The position numbers and the translations under genes were made by a program. Source: Hydractinia symbiolongicarpus (Eukaryota; Cnidaria; Hydrozoa; Anthoathecata; Hydractiniidae). From it: 64,000 bases of DNA. The stretch lies in assembly GCF_029227915.1 (NCBI RefSeq), contig NC_079881.1, forward strand, positions 19,813,501 to 19,877,500, written 5' to 3'. Position 1 is the stretch's first letter. Each line of letters begins with the position of its first letter. Below the pieces are notes generated by a model that worked only from the letters and a program-made list of their open reading frames with translations, did no database searches and was not told where the DNA came from. Below, one piece after another: positions 45,530-56,148 of the stretch.

Positions 45530-46810
45530 AGAGTTATGAAAATGCTTAGGCATACTTCCATGTTTGTTTCAGAAACACACTCCTTAACTCTCTTAACTTT
45601 CCTCCTTAACTTTCCCCTGTGTTTAGGCTTCCTTTCATCGTTGTTTTATATATCTCCCAGTTCATAGCATTTTGCTTCGACATACCTTTGCACAAGAATT
45701 TAGTGCCATCTTCCACGAAGCAATATTTCACTGTCAGAAGAATCATTCGATACCCTCTAAATTCCGGTTTAAACAGACCTCTTGTTCCTTGCGAATACTG
45801 CCTGTCACGAGCCAGTTCTGTGTGTCTGTGCGTACTCTTCAATCTGCTCAGGACGTACGACATCTCGCAGCTCTTTCGTAGATATTGCGAAATAAGCACT
45901 ATCTGTATCCATAAACACATACTCAAAGTTTTAACGATCTACATACTTACAGGAAATTTTAGATATTGAGGAATTTGAACTTTAAAGTCATCATAAACAT
46001 GTACTGTTGTCTTCTTCGCTACCATAATCCTCTCACTTTCGTCTTTTACAATTTGCTCTACAACGTACCGCCTTATCATGTTGAGGTCGTGCTTGCCACT
46101 GTTTGACCACCGTTACTTAGCTTACCAACTCGTTCCATGTCTCCTGAGTCTTGGCTGAAAGCACGTGAAAGTCTTCAACCTTAGGACATGATCTCTTGAC
46201 TTCTTCAACGATGAGAGTCTGCCTCTTTTATAACTTTGTCACGAGTTGTTTTGTGCCTTCCTGTCTCCATCGAATGCGCTCTATTCATTGCGAGACAACG
46301 TAGTTTTCACCGTATAATGCTCTCTATGATTTGCCCAGCATCCGTTTTACCTGCTCTCCTTTACAGACGATGGTCATCTTGGGGCCCTAACATTCGTTCT
46401 TCTTGTGTCTTGTTAAATCGCATGCTTTCGTAAATAACAGACCGCACTTCTTGCAAAACATCCATATCCTTTTTATGTAGAAGCAGTGACCATTAGGCAT
46501 ACCTAGGTTGATGTCAGCTAAAGCCTGTCGGTATTGATTCTTACCAAGACGACTTTCTGGGGTGCTTTTTCGTTGTTTGCCTTTGGTTCGTAGACTCTGA
46601 TATTGAGGTTGGAGTGCTTTATGAACCCTTCCATATCTACCAGCGATGTAGAGTGCACGTCCTTACGTTTCAGCATCAGTAGTACTCCCAAGCTAGTTTT
46701 AGGGCTTTCTTTGAAAGTCGTTCTGTTCCACGTTCTACGTTAACCCTCTTTTCTATCGCAAAACATCTGCAGCCACATAAGTTGTCAGTTATTTCATCTT
46801 TACAATCTAT
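45530..46810 (-). pseudogene. Protein-primed type B DNA polymerase relic of a mobile element
   Basis: Broken by several stops and frameshifts on the minus strand. Recognisable parts, N- to C-terminal: LGMPNGHCFYIKRIWMF followed by a C2H2-like finger (FCKKCGLLFTKACDLTRHK) near 46490-46390, then a decayed middle. At 45926-45606 comes the end of the polymerase: TRGLFKPEFRGYRMILL, FVEDGTKFLCKGMSK and NAMNWEIYK, the pattern that follows the YxDTDS catalytic motif in polymerases of Polinton-like elements, adintovirus-like elements and linear plasmids. The catalytic motif itself is damaged (MCLWIQIVLI in place of it). No intact gene remains. Assignment to an exact element class is not possible from this fragment. 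Confidence 0.6.
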
Positions 46811-48060
46811 AGCTTAGATACTTCCTTTCATCCATAGCCATTTGATCTTGATCTGGTTGAAGACGAACTTCCTTTTGTAGGATCCTGGTGTGTCGATGGT
46901 TCTTGCTGCATACAGGTACGCTTTGCTGTAAAACTTTCCATGTTTGAGATCGAGGCGCTGTATTTCACATTTATATTAACCAGACTCGAAACTGCCTTCG
47001 TGCTTTTGCTTTTCCAGTATGGAGATAAAACCCGGCCACCTTTGTGAACATTGCAGATAAAGATGTAGAAAACCATCACTCTCATGTTTTTATGCAGGGT
47101 GATTTTTCCATGATAGTTGCCGTGAGCGGTTGGTTGAGACCCTTGCTGACCTGCCATGTATTGACACCATCCCCATCCTCAAGCATCTGTATTCTTTCCT
47201 CGGATATGTGTTGAATGTCTTCGATTTCGCTTTCTTCGTAGTCGTAGTTCTCTTGGGCTTCTTCCTCAATCTCGATATGCAGTGTTGTCCACTTCGAAAT
47301 TTGTTCCTTTGCTATGTTGAAATAAAGACTAACAGTGTCTTGCACACTTTCCAGTCGATCGGCAAGACGTAGCATCTAGCTGCTAAGGGCGCTGATACAG
47401 CGCTGTATATTCTTGGCATTGCATTCCTGAGACAGCTCCTTTATTATATACACATTGTTAATTTCAAAAAACGTTTTGAAGTGGACAAAACGTTTGAGCA
47501 GGTACTCTCTACTCAAATATGTAGTAAGACTAGTATTGTATACCACGATACACCAAGTCAAAATAATTCTGCTGGGCTAGCTTTGCTTTCTCTGCGTTTT
47601 TGATCAGACATTCGATGCAATTGGTTATACATCCTTCTCTTTGTTGACAATCCTATATTCAAAAGCACATTTGAGTTTCTTGGAATTAGGACACACTATA
47701 CCACTGCTATGCTTTTCAAGCCGCTTTTGCGACGCGTCAGCTTTCAGAACATCAAGGCATTTGATGCACATCTTAGTTCGTTGTCCGATGCGTTTGTTCC
47801 CGAAAATTTCTACAGAGTTAGAGTGTTTACATTTAGTGCATCTTATAAACCTCGTGGTTTACTCAACCTCCCCTATCCCAAAGTCAAACTTGGCGGTAAT
47901 AGCTTGAGTAGGGATTTTAAGTGGACAGTGCTTTTGGATCTCTTTAATAATAGTCGTATTCTGTTTAAAATGGTTGCGCGTAGCCTTGTTTCCGAAAATT
48001 TAAGTATATCAATTTTACGAGAAAGCGACGTAACACTACTTCCGGTAACCTATGGTATAT
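46811..48060 (-). pseudogene. Further relics of the polymerase element, with a Cys-rich zinc-binding-like segment
   Basis: On the minus strand near 47845-47665 lies an open stretch with paired cysteines (RCTKCKHSNS, KMCIKCLDVLKA, SSGIVCPNSKKLKCAFEYR), spaced like a zinc ribbon. It is followed downstream by an acidic segment (47375-47082) and a frame-shifted segment (47060-46828). All are interrupted. Position and strand fit the 5' part of the same element as the polymerase at 45530-46810. Confidence 0.4.
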
Positions 48061-48124
48061 AAAAAAAAAGTAGTTTCGGTATTATGCCTAATTATATATT
48101 TTCCGATGAAAGGAAAATGGACAA

Positions 48125-48180
48125 TCTCGTCCCCAGGGCTTCTTTTTCCCTTTCTGATATGCCAGCCGCTGGGAAAAAGA
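48125..48180. mobile_element. Partial CTCGTCCCCAG-family MITE
   Basis: AATCTCGTCCCCAGGGCTTC at the left, partly paired with GCCGCTGGGAAAAAGA. The right terminus is missing. Confidence 0.45.
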
Positions 48181-48225
48181 TTGGAGAATGGAGGAATTAG
48201 CGGATGAACCTAACTGGAAGGTTAA

Positions 48226-48454
48226 AGGGGCTACGAACCTGTTAAAATGCTCACATTCCGTATATCTTGCGCACATTTAAAAATCCGGCAAACGCGTTAT
48301 GCGCAATGAACAGACCAGCGCACTTTGCTCGCTGGTTCAATATGTATTTTCGAAAAGTATATTATAAAGCAATATTTCAGCGAGACTCATTCTGGTTGAA
48401 AACACTAAGTGTAAGTCACTAAAGTCGAAAACCAACAGCCGTTCCGTAGCCCCT
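48226..48454. mobile_element. TTAA-flanked MITE (229 bp)
   Basis: Terminal inverted repeats AGGGGCTACGAAC and, on the other strand, AGGGGCTACGGAAC, flanked by TTAA at 48222-48225 and 48455-48458. TTAA duplications are the mark of piggyBac transposition. A related end (AAAGTCGAAAACCAACAG) occurs near 11172 in receptor intron 9. No coding capacity. Confidence 0.65.
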
Positions 48455-48726
48455 TTAAGTTTAAAGAATTCGTGCGATTGTTTGCGAGTGATATTCCGGC
48501 CCAAAGTAACATATACGTCCAGTATGTGGGGGAGATATTTTGGAGAAACTATCAAGGTTCTCTACCAACAAATATTACCTCGATGTCGAAGGAAAGGTTG
48601 AGCACCCTATCAGTTATCATGTTCAACAGGTCAATCACAGTGAACTCTTATGAAGTAATAGATGAGTTTGCTGCATGTAATAAGAGACAAATGGCTTTTT
48701 CGAACATACTTGCTGCTTGATTTATT

Positions 48727-49203
48727 GTTATGTGGTGGTGATATATCGTTATGTGGTGGTGATATTTCGTTACGTGGTGGGATATATCGTTACGTGGTGA
48801 TGATATATCGTTACGTTGTGGTGATATATCGTTACGTGGTGGTGATATATCGTTATGTGGTGGTGATATTTCGTTACGTGGTGGTGATATATCGTTACGT
48901 TGTGGTGATATATCGTTACGTGGTGGTGATATATCGTTACGTTGTGGTGATATTTCGTTACGTGGTGATGATATATCGTTATGTGGTGGTGATATATCGT
49001 AATGTGGTGGTGATATATCGTTATGTGGTGGTGATATTTCGTTACGTGGTGGTAATATATCGTTACGTGGTGGTGATATATCGTTATGTGGTGGTGATAT
49101 ATCGTTATTCGTTACGTGTTGGTGATATATCGTTACGTTGTGGTGATATATCGTTATGTGGTGGTTATGTTTCGTTAAGTGGTAGTGATATATCGTTAAG
49201 TGG
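48727..49203. repeat. 21-bp minisatellite, about 22 copies
   Basis: Unit close to GGTGGTGATATATCGTTACG + T. Variants alternate TATATCG/TATTTCG and ACGT/ATGT. Because 21 is divisible by 3, all copies stay in frame and give a long artificial open frame encoding a heptad (YRYVVVI). I do not consider it a gene. Confidence 0.85.
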
Positions 49204-49589
49204 TAGTAGTTCGACTCTGAGTGTGTTTTGTGCTACTTGACAGTTCTACGTCGTAAGATGACGTGTTTTTTGGTCTTTGGTAGTGATTCTGTATGTTGTC
49301 ATGAAGTAATGCAATGTTGCATTTTGCTAGGTGGTGGTGGTTGGTAGGAGATTTGTCAGTTGTTTCTCTCCTCCAAAAAATAATTTTTAAACTGACATGT
49401 TTTTCGGTTCCGTGTATCATTCTTGATAAACAAATGAGAATATAATAACAAGGCGGACAAACTGACACATTTCTGTATTCACTTAGAATAAAACACTTGG
49501 AGGGGACCTTTGTGAGGGAGAAAATTACGCCTGATGTCATTGGACTTCTATGATTAGCAGAATTTCAGCAATTGTGCAAGCAGATCGAA

Positions 49590-50520
49590 GTATCATAATG
49601 AAATTGAGAGTCAGATGTTGTGTATTTGGCAAAGATAAACCGAAGAAATGACATATTAGAAAATTTGCTTGAAAATGGGTTAGAAATTGCAAAGCTATTG
49701 AACGTGTCAGAGCGGACTACTTATCGCAGAATGAGTGAATTTGGATTGAGCAAGCAACAGTTTTCAGATATAACTAAAGAGGAGTTATATGTTAAAGAAT
49801 ATGTTAAAGGTGTTTTCATGCAAAGGAGTCGTCTTAGAGAATCCTTATATAGGGTAGATGGTGAAAATAAAAGAGCGAGGAAAGCAGGTAGATTACACAG
49901 ACGAGTTTATGATGTTCATGAACCAAACCATTTGTGGCATCTAAATACAAACCAAAAGTTAGTACTATGGCATTTTGTAACAACTGGTATAGTAGATGGT
50001 TTCAGTCGTCTTGTTGTGTCTCTGAAATGCACATATGACACCAGAGCAGAAACCGTATTGGCTTGTTTTCTTGAAGTAGTTCAAACTTACGGCTTACCTA
50101 CTCGCGTGAGATCGGATAAAGGCATGGAAAATTCTTCGTTTGCGGATTTTATGCTGGTAAAAGGGGGTCAGAAAGGAGAAGTATGATAACAGGAAAAAGC
50201 ACACACAACCAGCGGATCAAACAAATGTGGAGAGATGTGTATATGGGTGTCTTTGCGTTTTACTATAAACTTTTTTATTTCTTGGAAGATGAAGTCCTAC
50301 TCGATCCTTTGAGTAAAGTTCATATTACTGCCCTCCATCACATATACATGCCCCAAATCAACCAAAAGTTGACGATCTGGCAAGAAGCATGGTCAATACA
50401 GACAAGATACAGGCAACAGGTTCTTCGCCAAAGCGACTGTGGGTGTCCGGTAATCTATTGCATCCCGTGAAAATAGCACCAGACGAGGTTGAACATATTA
50501 TTGAACATATTTTAGCATTC
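49590..50520 (+). pseudogene. Integrase-core (DDE) protein pseudogene
   Basis: The N-terminal part has a helix-turn-helix (GLEIAKLLNVSERTTYRRM). An integrase core follows: NHLWHLNTNQKLVLWHF, GIVDGFSRLVVSLKCTYD, VVQTYGLPTRVRSDKGMEN. The reading frame breaks at about 50165-50186 (GGQKGEV stop; MITGKSTHNQRIKQMWRD continues one frame over) and again near 50395 (SSPKRLWVSGNLLHP). In this eukaryotic integrase-like family the usual motif is WHxDGNHKL and HNQRIERLWRD; here the first acidic residue is Asn and the Glu is Lys, so two of the three presumed catalytic residues are lost. Dead copy of a transposable-element or domesticated integrase. Confidence 0.75.
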
Positions 50521-52200
50521 CAAGTTGTTTCATATTTGATAGGACCCAGCCGTACCTTAATATTGTTCAGCCGTACCTTATTTTAACTAGCCGTACCTAA
50601 CTTAATTTCGTTTTTATTGAACATATTTGAGCATTCCAATTTGAATCAAATATATAGTTAGCCAGCTAGCTTTATATTTTTTCAATTCAATCGGCAAATA
50701 GCTTTTTCGCCAGAAAAAATGCGTGAAAACTAGGTTTCAGGCTTTAGCCTGGATAAATTTCGGGCTTCCAGCCTAATTGCGCTGTCTCCATCTATCTATC
50801 TACCGTAAATGCCGAAATCAAGCGCAGGGATTATCAGTGGCGATAGCAAGATATTGATGCGCTTAACTAAGAGTGTGCTTATCCACGTGTGCGCTTATAA
50901 ACAAGTATATAAAAGTGCAAGGAAAAGAAAAAGAAAAATTAATTAATTTTTTTGATGATCTATATTCTTTTTCGTGTATCCTTTTGTACATTTTATATTC
51001 CTTAAACTTCATCAGTTGTTGAATCGTCAGTAAGTGGCGAATTTTATTAGTCATTACTGGTGAAAAGCGTTGTGCTCCTGAAGGCACTTGGGTTCCCGGA
51101 GGAGGGTTTAAATTTCCGTGTACATATTATATAGATGTAAAAATTCATAAAAAGTATATCCGTAAGAAAACTAAAGAAGCAGAAAAAAATCTCACATTCT
51201 AAGTGAAACAAAAATTGTATTCTATATCTCTTGCCCCTTTATGCGCTTATCTGATGGTGCGCTTATAAACAGGAATAAAACCTTGGTAAGAATTTGATGC
51301 GCTTATAATCAAGTGCGCTTGATTTCGGCAATTCACTATCTCCTCAGGCGATTTAAAGATTCGCCGGCGGAAATCAAAAATATATAGTTTATACTGGTTC
51401 CCTGCTTAAGTGTATTTTTTCAGGTTCCGTGTCTACTGCAAAGTAGATAGGTTCATAACAGGTTCGCGAAATAACGATGGTTGTGCACCGCTTGGTTTCG
51501 GAATCACGGTAGAACTCGCAAAAAGCGCACGCACTCCATTTTTGGTTGGGAAGTAATGATGTCAGTAGGTCTCCTGTTAACGTTTTTTTCTTCTAAAAAC
51601 TTTGTATTTACAGGATTAATTTTTCGCGACAAACACAGTTTTTGAGGCAGCATCGTGTTATAGCTATAGCTAGCTTTATTTACTTATTTTTTTAAAGATT
51701 GGGATGTTATTAATTTTTTATGTTTATGTTAGAGTTTTTTACCTAGTTTCTTAGATACCTTAGGCTAAAAAGTGAAACTAACAGTTTGACTACAACTGAA
51801 TTCTTCATCGATAATTCTTTTGCTGAAAGCAGATGGATGGCTACACCCTTTTTTTGCTATTATAAAAGCTTATTTCGCAAAACGAATTGCTGAGAAATTG
51901 TTTTAGCTAGGCGGGGTAACGACAAGCTGTTTCCTGTGATTTCTATTTAAACGAGGTTGCGATAAAATTATTTTAGAAATGGGTAATACGCTTACACATG
52001 TGACACGATTCACCTGACAGCAGTTTACGGTCCTTATTAAGCGCTACACTAAGCTTTCCACTATCTGGATCCTCTGACTAGTTTATACTAATCGTCCCAC
52101 AAGGTCTAAAGTAATTTTTCAGAAAATAACCTACTGGAATTTTAAGTCATATAGGACCCCGTCCCACGCTGCGCCACCCTTTTACATTGATACAGTACGG
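50521..52200. other. Spacer with MITE, before the inverted duplication
   Basis: No gene seen. Contains a TA-flanked MITE (50803-51336). The right part from about 51.95 kb begins to show inverted similarity to about 57.15-57.35 kb. Confidence 0.5.
50803..51336. mobile_element. TA-flanked MITE (534 bp)
   Basis: The left end CCGTAAATGCCGAAATCAAG and right end CTTGATTTCGGCAATTCAC form inverted repeats. TA flanks both ends. Subterminal GCGCTTATAA repeats occur in both halves. The TIR starts like the pogo-type element at 38993 (CCGTAA), so they are probably related. No transposase seen. Confidence 0.6.
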
Positions 52201-52383
52201 GGCGTCACAAATTAATGCTTTGCATGCTTTTTTACTACCCAGTTTTATGCAACTGCTCACAAACAACTTTATAAGTGCAGTCTATATTGGAATTTAATGT
52301 TGCGTTAATTCATCAAGCACCGACGTTTATACAAATCTTTGCATCAATTCACCTTTAACAGGTGCACCGTTACTTTATTATCG

Positions 52384-53839
52384 TTACTTCACAAATGGTA
52401 CCAACGGTCCTTTTTTAAAAGCTTCACATGAACACCCGCTTCTAATTTTCTGGTTATATGTTGACCATTCGTTAAATCGATCGAAACCTATTAGTTTTCT
52501 ATCTATTCTAAATGCAATATAAATGTAGTTCTGATAACACCTCCCGTGATCCTTCAAACAACTTGTATCACTGTCACACACTCTTTCATTGATATAGCGC
52601 GGATATCTGGAAATAAAAATTAACCTATGAAACAATGTTATTGCGCTACCAATTATTATTCTGCAAAATATTCAACTTAAGAGCCCCCGAAACAAAGTTG
52701 TTACAACACATATAATGATAAGAAAGAACACTTCTCATATTACAGCTGATTACAATAAATAAAGGCTTTTATAATCTGCTTTCCCATATGTAATTAAAGA
52801 TTTCCGTCTAGGATTTTAATAATTGTTGTTAAAACCTTCCAGCATATCAGTTTGCCTTCATATTTAGCCTTACTTTTTCGCACTGAACTGAACAATAACT
52901 ATGTCTTGCATCTGGGAACAAAATTTTCTCGAGGACAAAAGTTAAGGAAACTTACACGTTCGGTGGCAACTTCGTGCGGGCTGCACACTCCGCACATAAT
53001 CTTAAGTTGTTAGCAACTGACACCGACTTCCGAGCAAAGCAAGATCCAATGGTCGTTATACCCCAGTCAGAATGTGTTGTAGTTCGTCTTTCACTTTGAT
53101 GTTTATCTGAAAGTTTTAAACATTTGAAACTCACAAATTTAAGTGGCCATGAAGTATTAGATAGAAATGACAATGTGTGCTTGGAGAACAATATGTATAC
53201 AGCACGAGCAAGATATTGGAGAATATACTTTACATTGGAGAATATATTTTACTCAAAGAAAAGAAAGAAAAACATCTAAAGGACGCAGGAATGAATTTTC
53301 GCGAATTTTCCAAATACAGGGCTTTGCAATAATTTCGAAAAAATGACAAGAACTCGTTAAATTTGGAAAAAAATATTCCCGCGAACGAAAAGTAATTCCT
53401 TTACGATAGCTAAACAGACAGCTTACTCTTACTTCTTCTTGGATGTCATGCGATACAAAAGCATATGATACGCATTGAAACACGGAGTATTAATGCAATA
53501 AACAGTGTTATTTAAGAACAGGGTTCTATAAGCTAATATGTTAAGAAAACTAATTTAGTAGGCAAAGTATGCATTTATTTTCTTACTGTGTTTAAGATTG
53601 TTCTTAAGCAAAGTGCCTGCCATTTCGTCTGTATTTTCGTCATTTTCACCGTCTTTCTTTCCGTCATCATTTCTGTTTTCCTTTCCGACATCATCGTCGT
53701 TTTCAAATTCGATGGAATCTTCAGCAACGTTGGTACCTTCAAAGTCATTTGTTTCAGCCAGTGTTTTTACAACACTTTGAAATTGACATATTATGAGAGT
53801 AATTACCAATAGCACCTCAATATTACAATAACTTTTCAT
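52384..53839 (-). CDS. Trunk/PTTH/Noggin-like secreted cystine-knot protein, copy 1
   Basis: Minus-strand exons 53839-53587, 53106-52956 and 52606-52384, GT-AG, phases matching, 208 residues. A signal peptide (MKSYCNIEVLLVITLIICQF) is followed by a very acidic propeptide rich in Asp/Glu/Asn, then a basic site (SERR) and a mature domain with eight cysteines: GSCF, LCAEC, ERVCD, TSCLK, GRCYQ, GCSCEA. PPNVYPRYINERVC and the final GCSC fit the PRxIxxxxC...CxC pattern of PTTH/Trunk and Noggin. In that family the mature domain is a secreted ligand (PTTH and Trunk act on the Torso receptor kinase; Noggin binds BMPs); which role applies here is unknown. The start is chosen because MKSYC is shared with copy 2. 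A 5' untranslated exon is possible: TTTTAG precedes GTACTCAAC just upstream. AATAAA follows the stop by a few bases. Confidence 0.72.
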
Positions 53840-54192
53840 ACTTGCAAGTTGAGTACCTAAAAGTGTAAAAAATATTGTCAAATTTTCATCACACAACACG
53901 TAAATAATAAAAAAAGCCGCAAATTATGAATTAACTAAATAACAATTTATACGTACCAATATAATACAAACTCAAAGAGTACACCTATCATATAATGCAA
54001 CTTAGAATACGAGTTCATTATTTTATATCATTTAAGAGGCTGGTACTTTAGTTCAAATTCACTGGTTTTTGGGCATATCACTAAAAAAAGTGATAGGTTC
54101 CTTGTAGCTTGGAACTTTTAAAGTTTCGGCAGCTGGTTTTTTTTATACATTGTTTCCTGGTTGTATACGCTGTTGGTACTCAACTTGCAAGT
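53840..54192. promoter_or_regulatory. Possible shared bidirectional promoter region
   Basis: The 353 bp between the two divergent start codons hold any common promoter. I see no symmetrical TATA pair. A small hairpin (ATCACTAAAAAAAGTGAT) lies near 54077-54094. On the minus strand, G|GTACGT near 53955 and CACTTTTAG near 53857 could bound a small 5' untranslated intron of copy 1; the matching junction in copy 2 is uninterrupted. Confidence 0.3.
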
Positions 54193-56009
54193 ATGAAAAG
54201 TTATTGTAATATTGAGGTGCTATTGGTAATTACTCTCATAATATGTCAATTTCAAAGTGTTGTAAAAACACTGGCTGAAACAAATGACTTTGACGGTACC
54301 AACATTGCTGAAGATACCAACGAATTTGAAAACGACGATGATGACGGAAAGGAAAATAGAAATGATGACGGAAAAAAAGAAGGTAAAAATGACGAAAATA
54401 CAGATATAATGACAGGGCCTTTGCTTAAGAAGAATCTTAACCGCAGTAAGAAATTAAATGCAGCTTATTACTTTGCCTATGAAATTTGTTTTTTTTTACA
54501 TATTCTCTTAGCTACTAGTACCTTGTCTTTGGATAACACTGTTTATTGCATTGTTACTCTGTGTTTCAGTAATTACGATATGATTTGTACATGTTAGAAA
54601 GAAAAAAGAATAAGTTTTTTAATTTGTCAAGTAATAATTTAGCTACCTTAAGGGAATTACACTTCGCGGGAATTAATGTAATTTTTGGAAATTTTAATTT
54701 TGTTTCAAGAAAATTTACACTAATTTTTGATTTGCTTAGAATTACATATAGAATAAGTAAAACATATGTGAGTTTTAACTTCAGCAGCCTGTATTTTAAA
54801 ACACGGCACAAATTAAGAAACAATAATGCCTATCTGTTCTCTTAATCCTCTTAAGATAGCTAAATTTAATCTGGAAGTTATATTTCTCAGTTTTTCTTTG
54901 AATAAAAAAAGTCGTAAAACACAACGGTACAGATTAATTATGGCAATATGAACCCTTTCTTTTAAATTTTTTGAGGCTGAAAATTTCAATTGACACTTTA
55001 AAACTTCATTGCTAAGGTAAGAGATACGTGAGAATTTAGTATTACCGTTAACTCAGTGTTCCGCGCTGAAGTCTCCATTATATGAAATTTTCTCGATCTG
55101 AGCTTAAAATATATTCTCCAAGTGCTTCTTTCGGTGAATTTCTTGCTCATGTTGTATACATATTGTTGTCCAAGTACACATTGTCATTTTTATGCAATAT
55201 TTCAAGGCCACTTAAATTTGTGAGTTTCAAATGTTTAAAACTTTCAGATAAACATCAAAGTAAAAGACGAACTACAACAAATCCTGATGGGAGTAAAACA
55301 ACCATTGGAACTTGCTTTGATAGGAAGTCGGTGTCACGTAATAATAACTTCAGAATGTGTAAAATGTGTTCAGCTCGCACGGTGCATCCACCGAACGTGT
55401 AAGTACCTTTAATTTTTGTCTTCGAGAAAATTTTGTTCCCAGATGCAAGACATAGAAGCAGCGAGATTAAAACCGCAGTTATTGTTCAGTTCAGTGCGAA
55501 AAAGTAAGGCTAAATATGAAGACAAACTGATATGCTGGAAGGTTTTAACAACAATTATTAAAATCCTAGACGGAAATCTTTAATTACATATGGGAAAGCA
55601 GATTATAAAAGCCTTTATTTATTGTAATCAGCTGTAATATGAGAAGTGTTTTTTCTTATCATTATATGTGTTGTAACAACTTTGTTTCGGGGGCTCTTTC
55701 TTTTCTTACAAAGCGTTTTTTCTCTCATAAGTAGAATATTCTGCAGAAGTACTCAGTTAAAATATCATAGGTTATTTTTTTATTTCTAGATATCCGCGCT
55801 ATATCAGTGAAATAATATGTGACAGAGAAACAATTTGTTTCACGGGTGAAGGAAGGTGTCGTCAGAACTACTTTTTAATGGAATTTCGAAAAGATAGAAA
55901 TCTAATAGGCTTTCATCGATTCAACGAATGGTCAAGATATATCCAGAAAATTAGATCCGGGTGTTCATGTGAAGCTCTTAAAAGCGGATTATTGGCAAAT
56001 CTTATATAG
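54193..56009 (+). CDS. Trunk/PTTH/Noggin-like secreted cystine-knot protein, copy 2
   Basis: Exons 54193-54445, 55248-55398 and 55790-56009, 207 residues. Exons 1 and 2 have exactly the same lengths and phases as in copy 1. Signal peptide, acidic propeptide (with NDDGKKEGKNDENTD), basic site SKRR (residues 89-92) and mature domain. The eight cysteines are at 107, 122, 125, 145, 151, 158, 193 and 195, with YPRYISEIIC at 136-145. Intron 1 is longer than in copy 1 (802 versus 480 bp). The open frame extends 28 codons upstream to an ATG at 54109 with a second hydrophobic run; that extension is not shared with copy 1, so the shorter start is preferred. Head-to-head with copy 1, so the two may share a promoter in the central 350 bp. 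Secreted ligand by family; receptor unknown. Confidence 0.72.
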
Positions 56010-56148
56010 AATGACCCTTGATAAATTAAGGATGCACTGTGAATTGATGCAAGGATTTCTATAAACAATGTGGCGCTTGGCAAATTAATACTATACTAAA
56101 TTCTAATGTAGACTACATTTATAAAGTTGTTTGTGAATAGTTGTATAA

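Larger units (their letters stand above)
52240..56140. repeat. Large inverted duplication around a ~350-bp centre
   Basis: The left arm (about 52240-53855) and right arm (about 54177-56140) are reverse complements with substitutions and indels. Similarity includes coding exons, introns and flanks: for example, GAGCCCCCGAAACAAAGTTG in the left arm and its complement near 55690. Similarity stops abruptly upstream of GTACTCAACTTGCAAG in both arms. Weaker similarity seems to continue outside, near 52.05 and 57.15 kb (AAACTAGTCAGAGGA), beyond a later transposon insertion. Confidence 0.8.

Noticed and set aside
45619-45969. Plus-strand open frames over the polymerase relic
   Set aside because: Antisense shadows; the minus strand carries the recognisable motifs.
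54109-54192. Upstream start codon for Trunk-like copy 2
   Set aside because: The 28-codon extension is absent from copy 1, while the downstream ATG opens a conserved signal peptide in both; kept only as an alternative.
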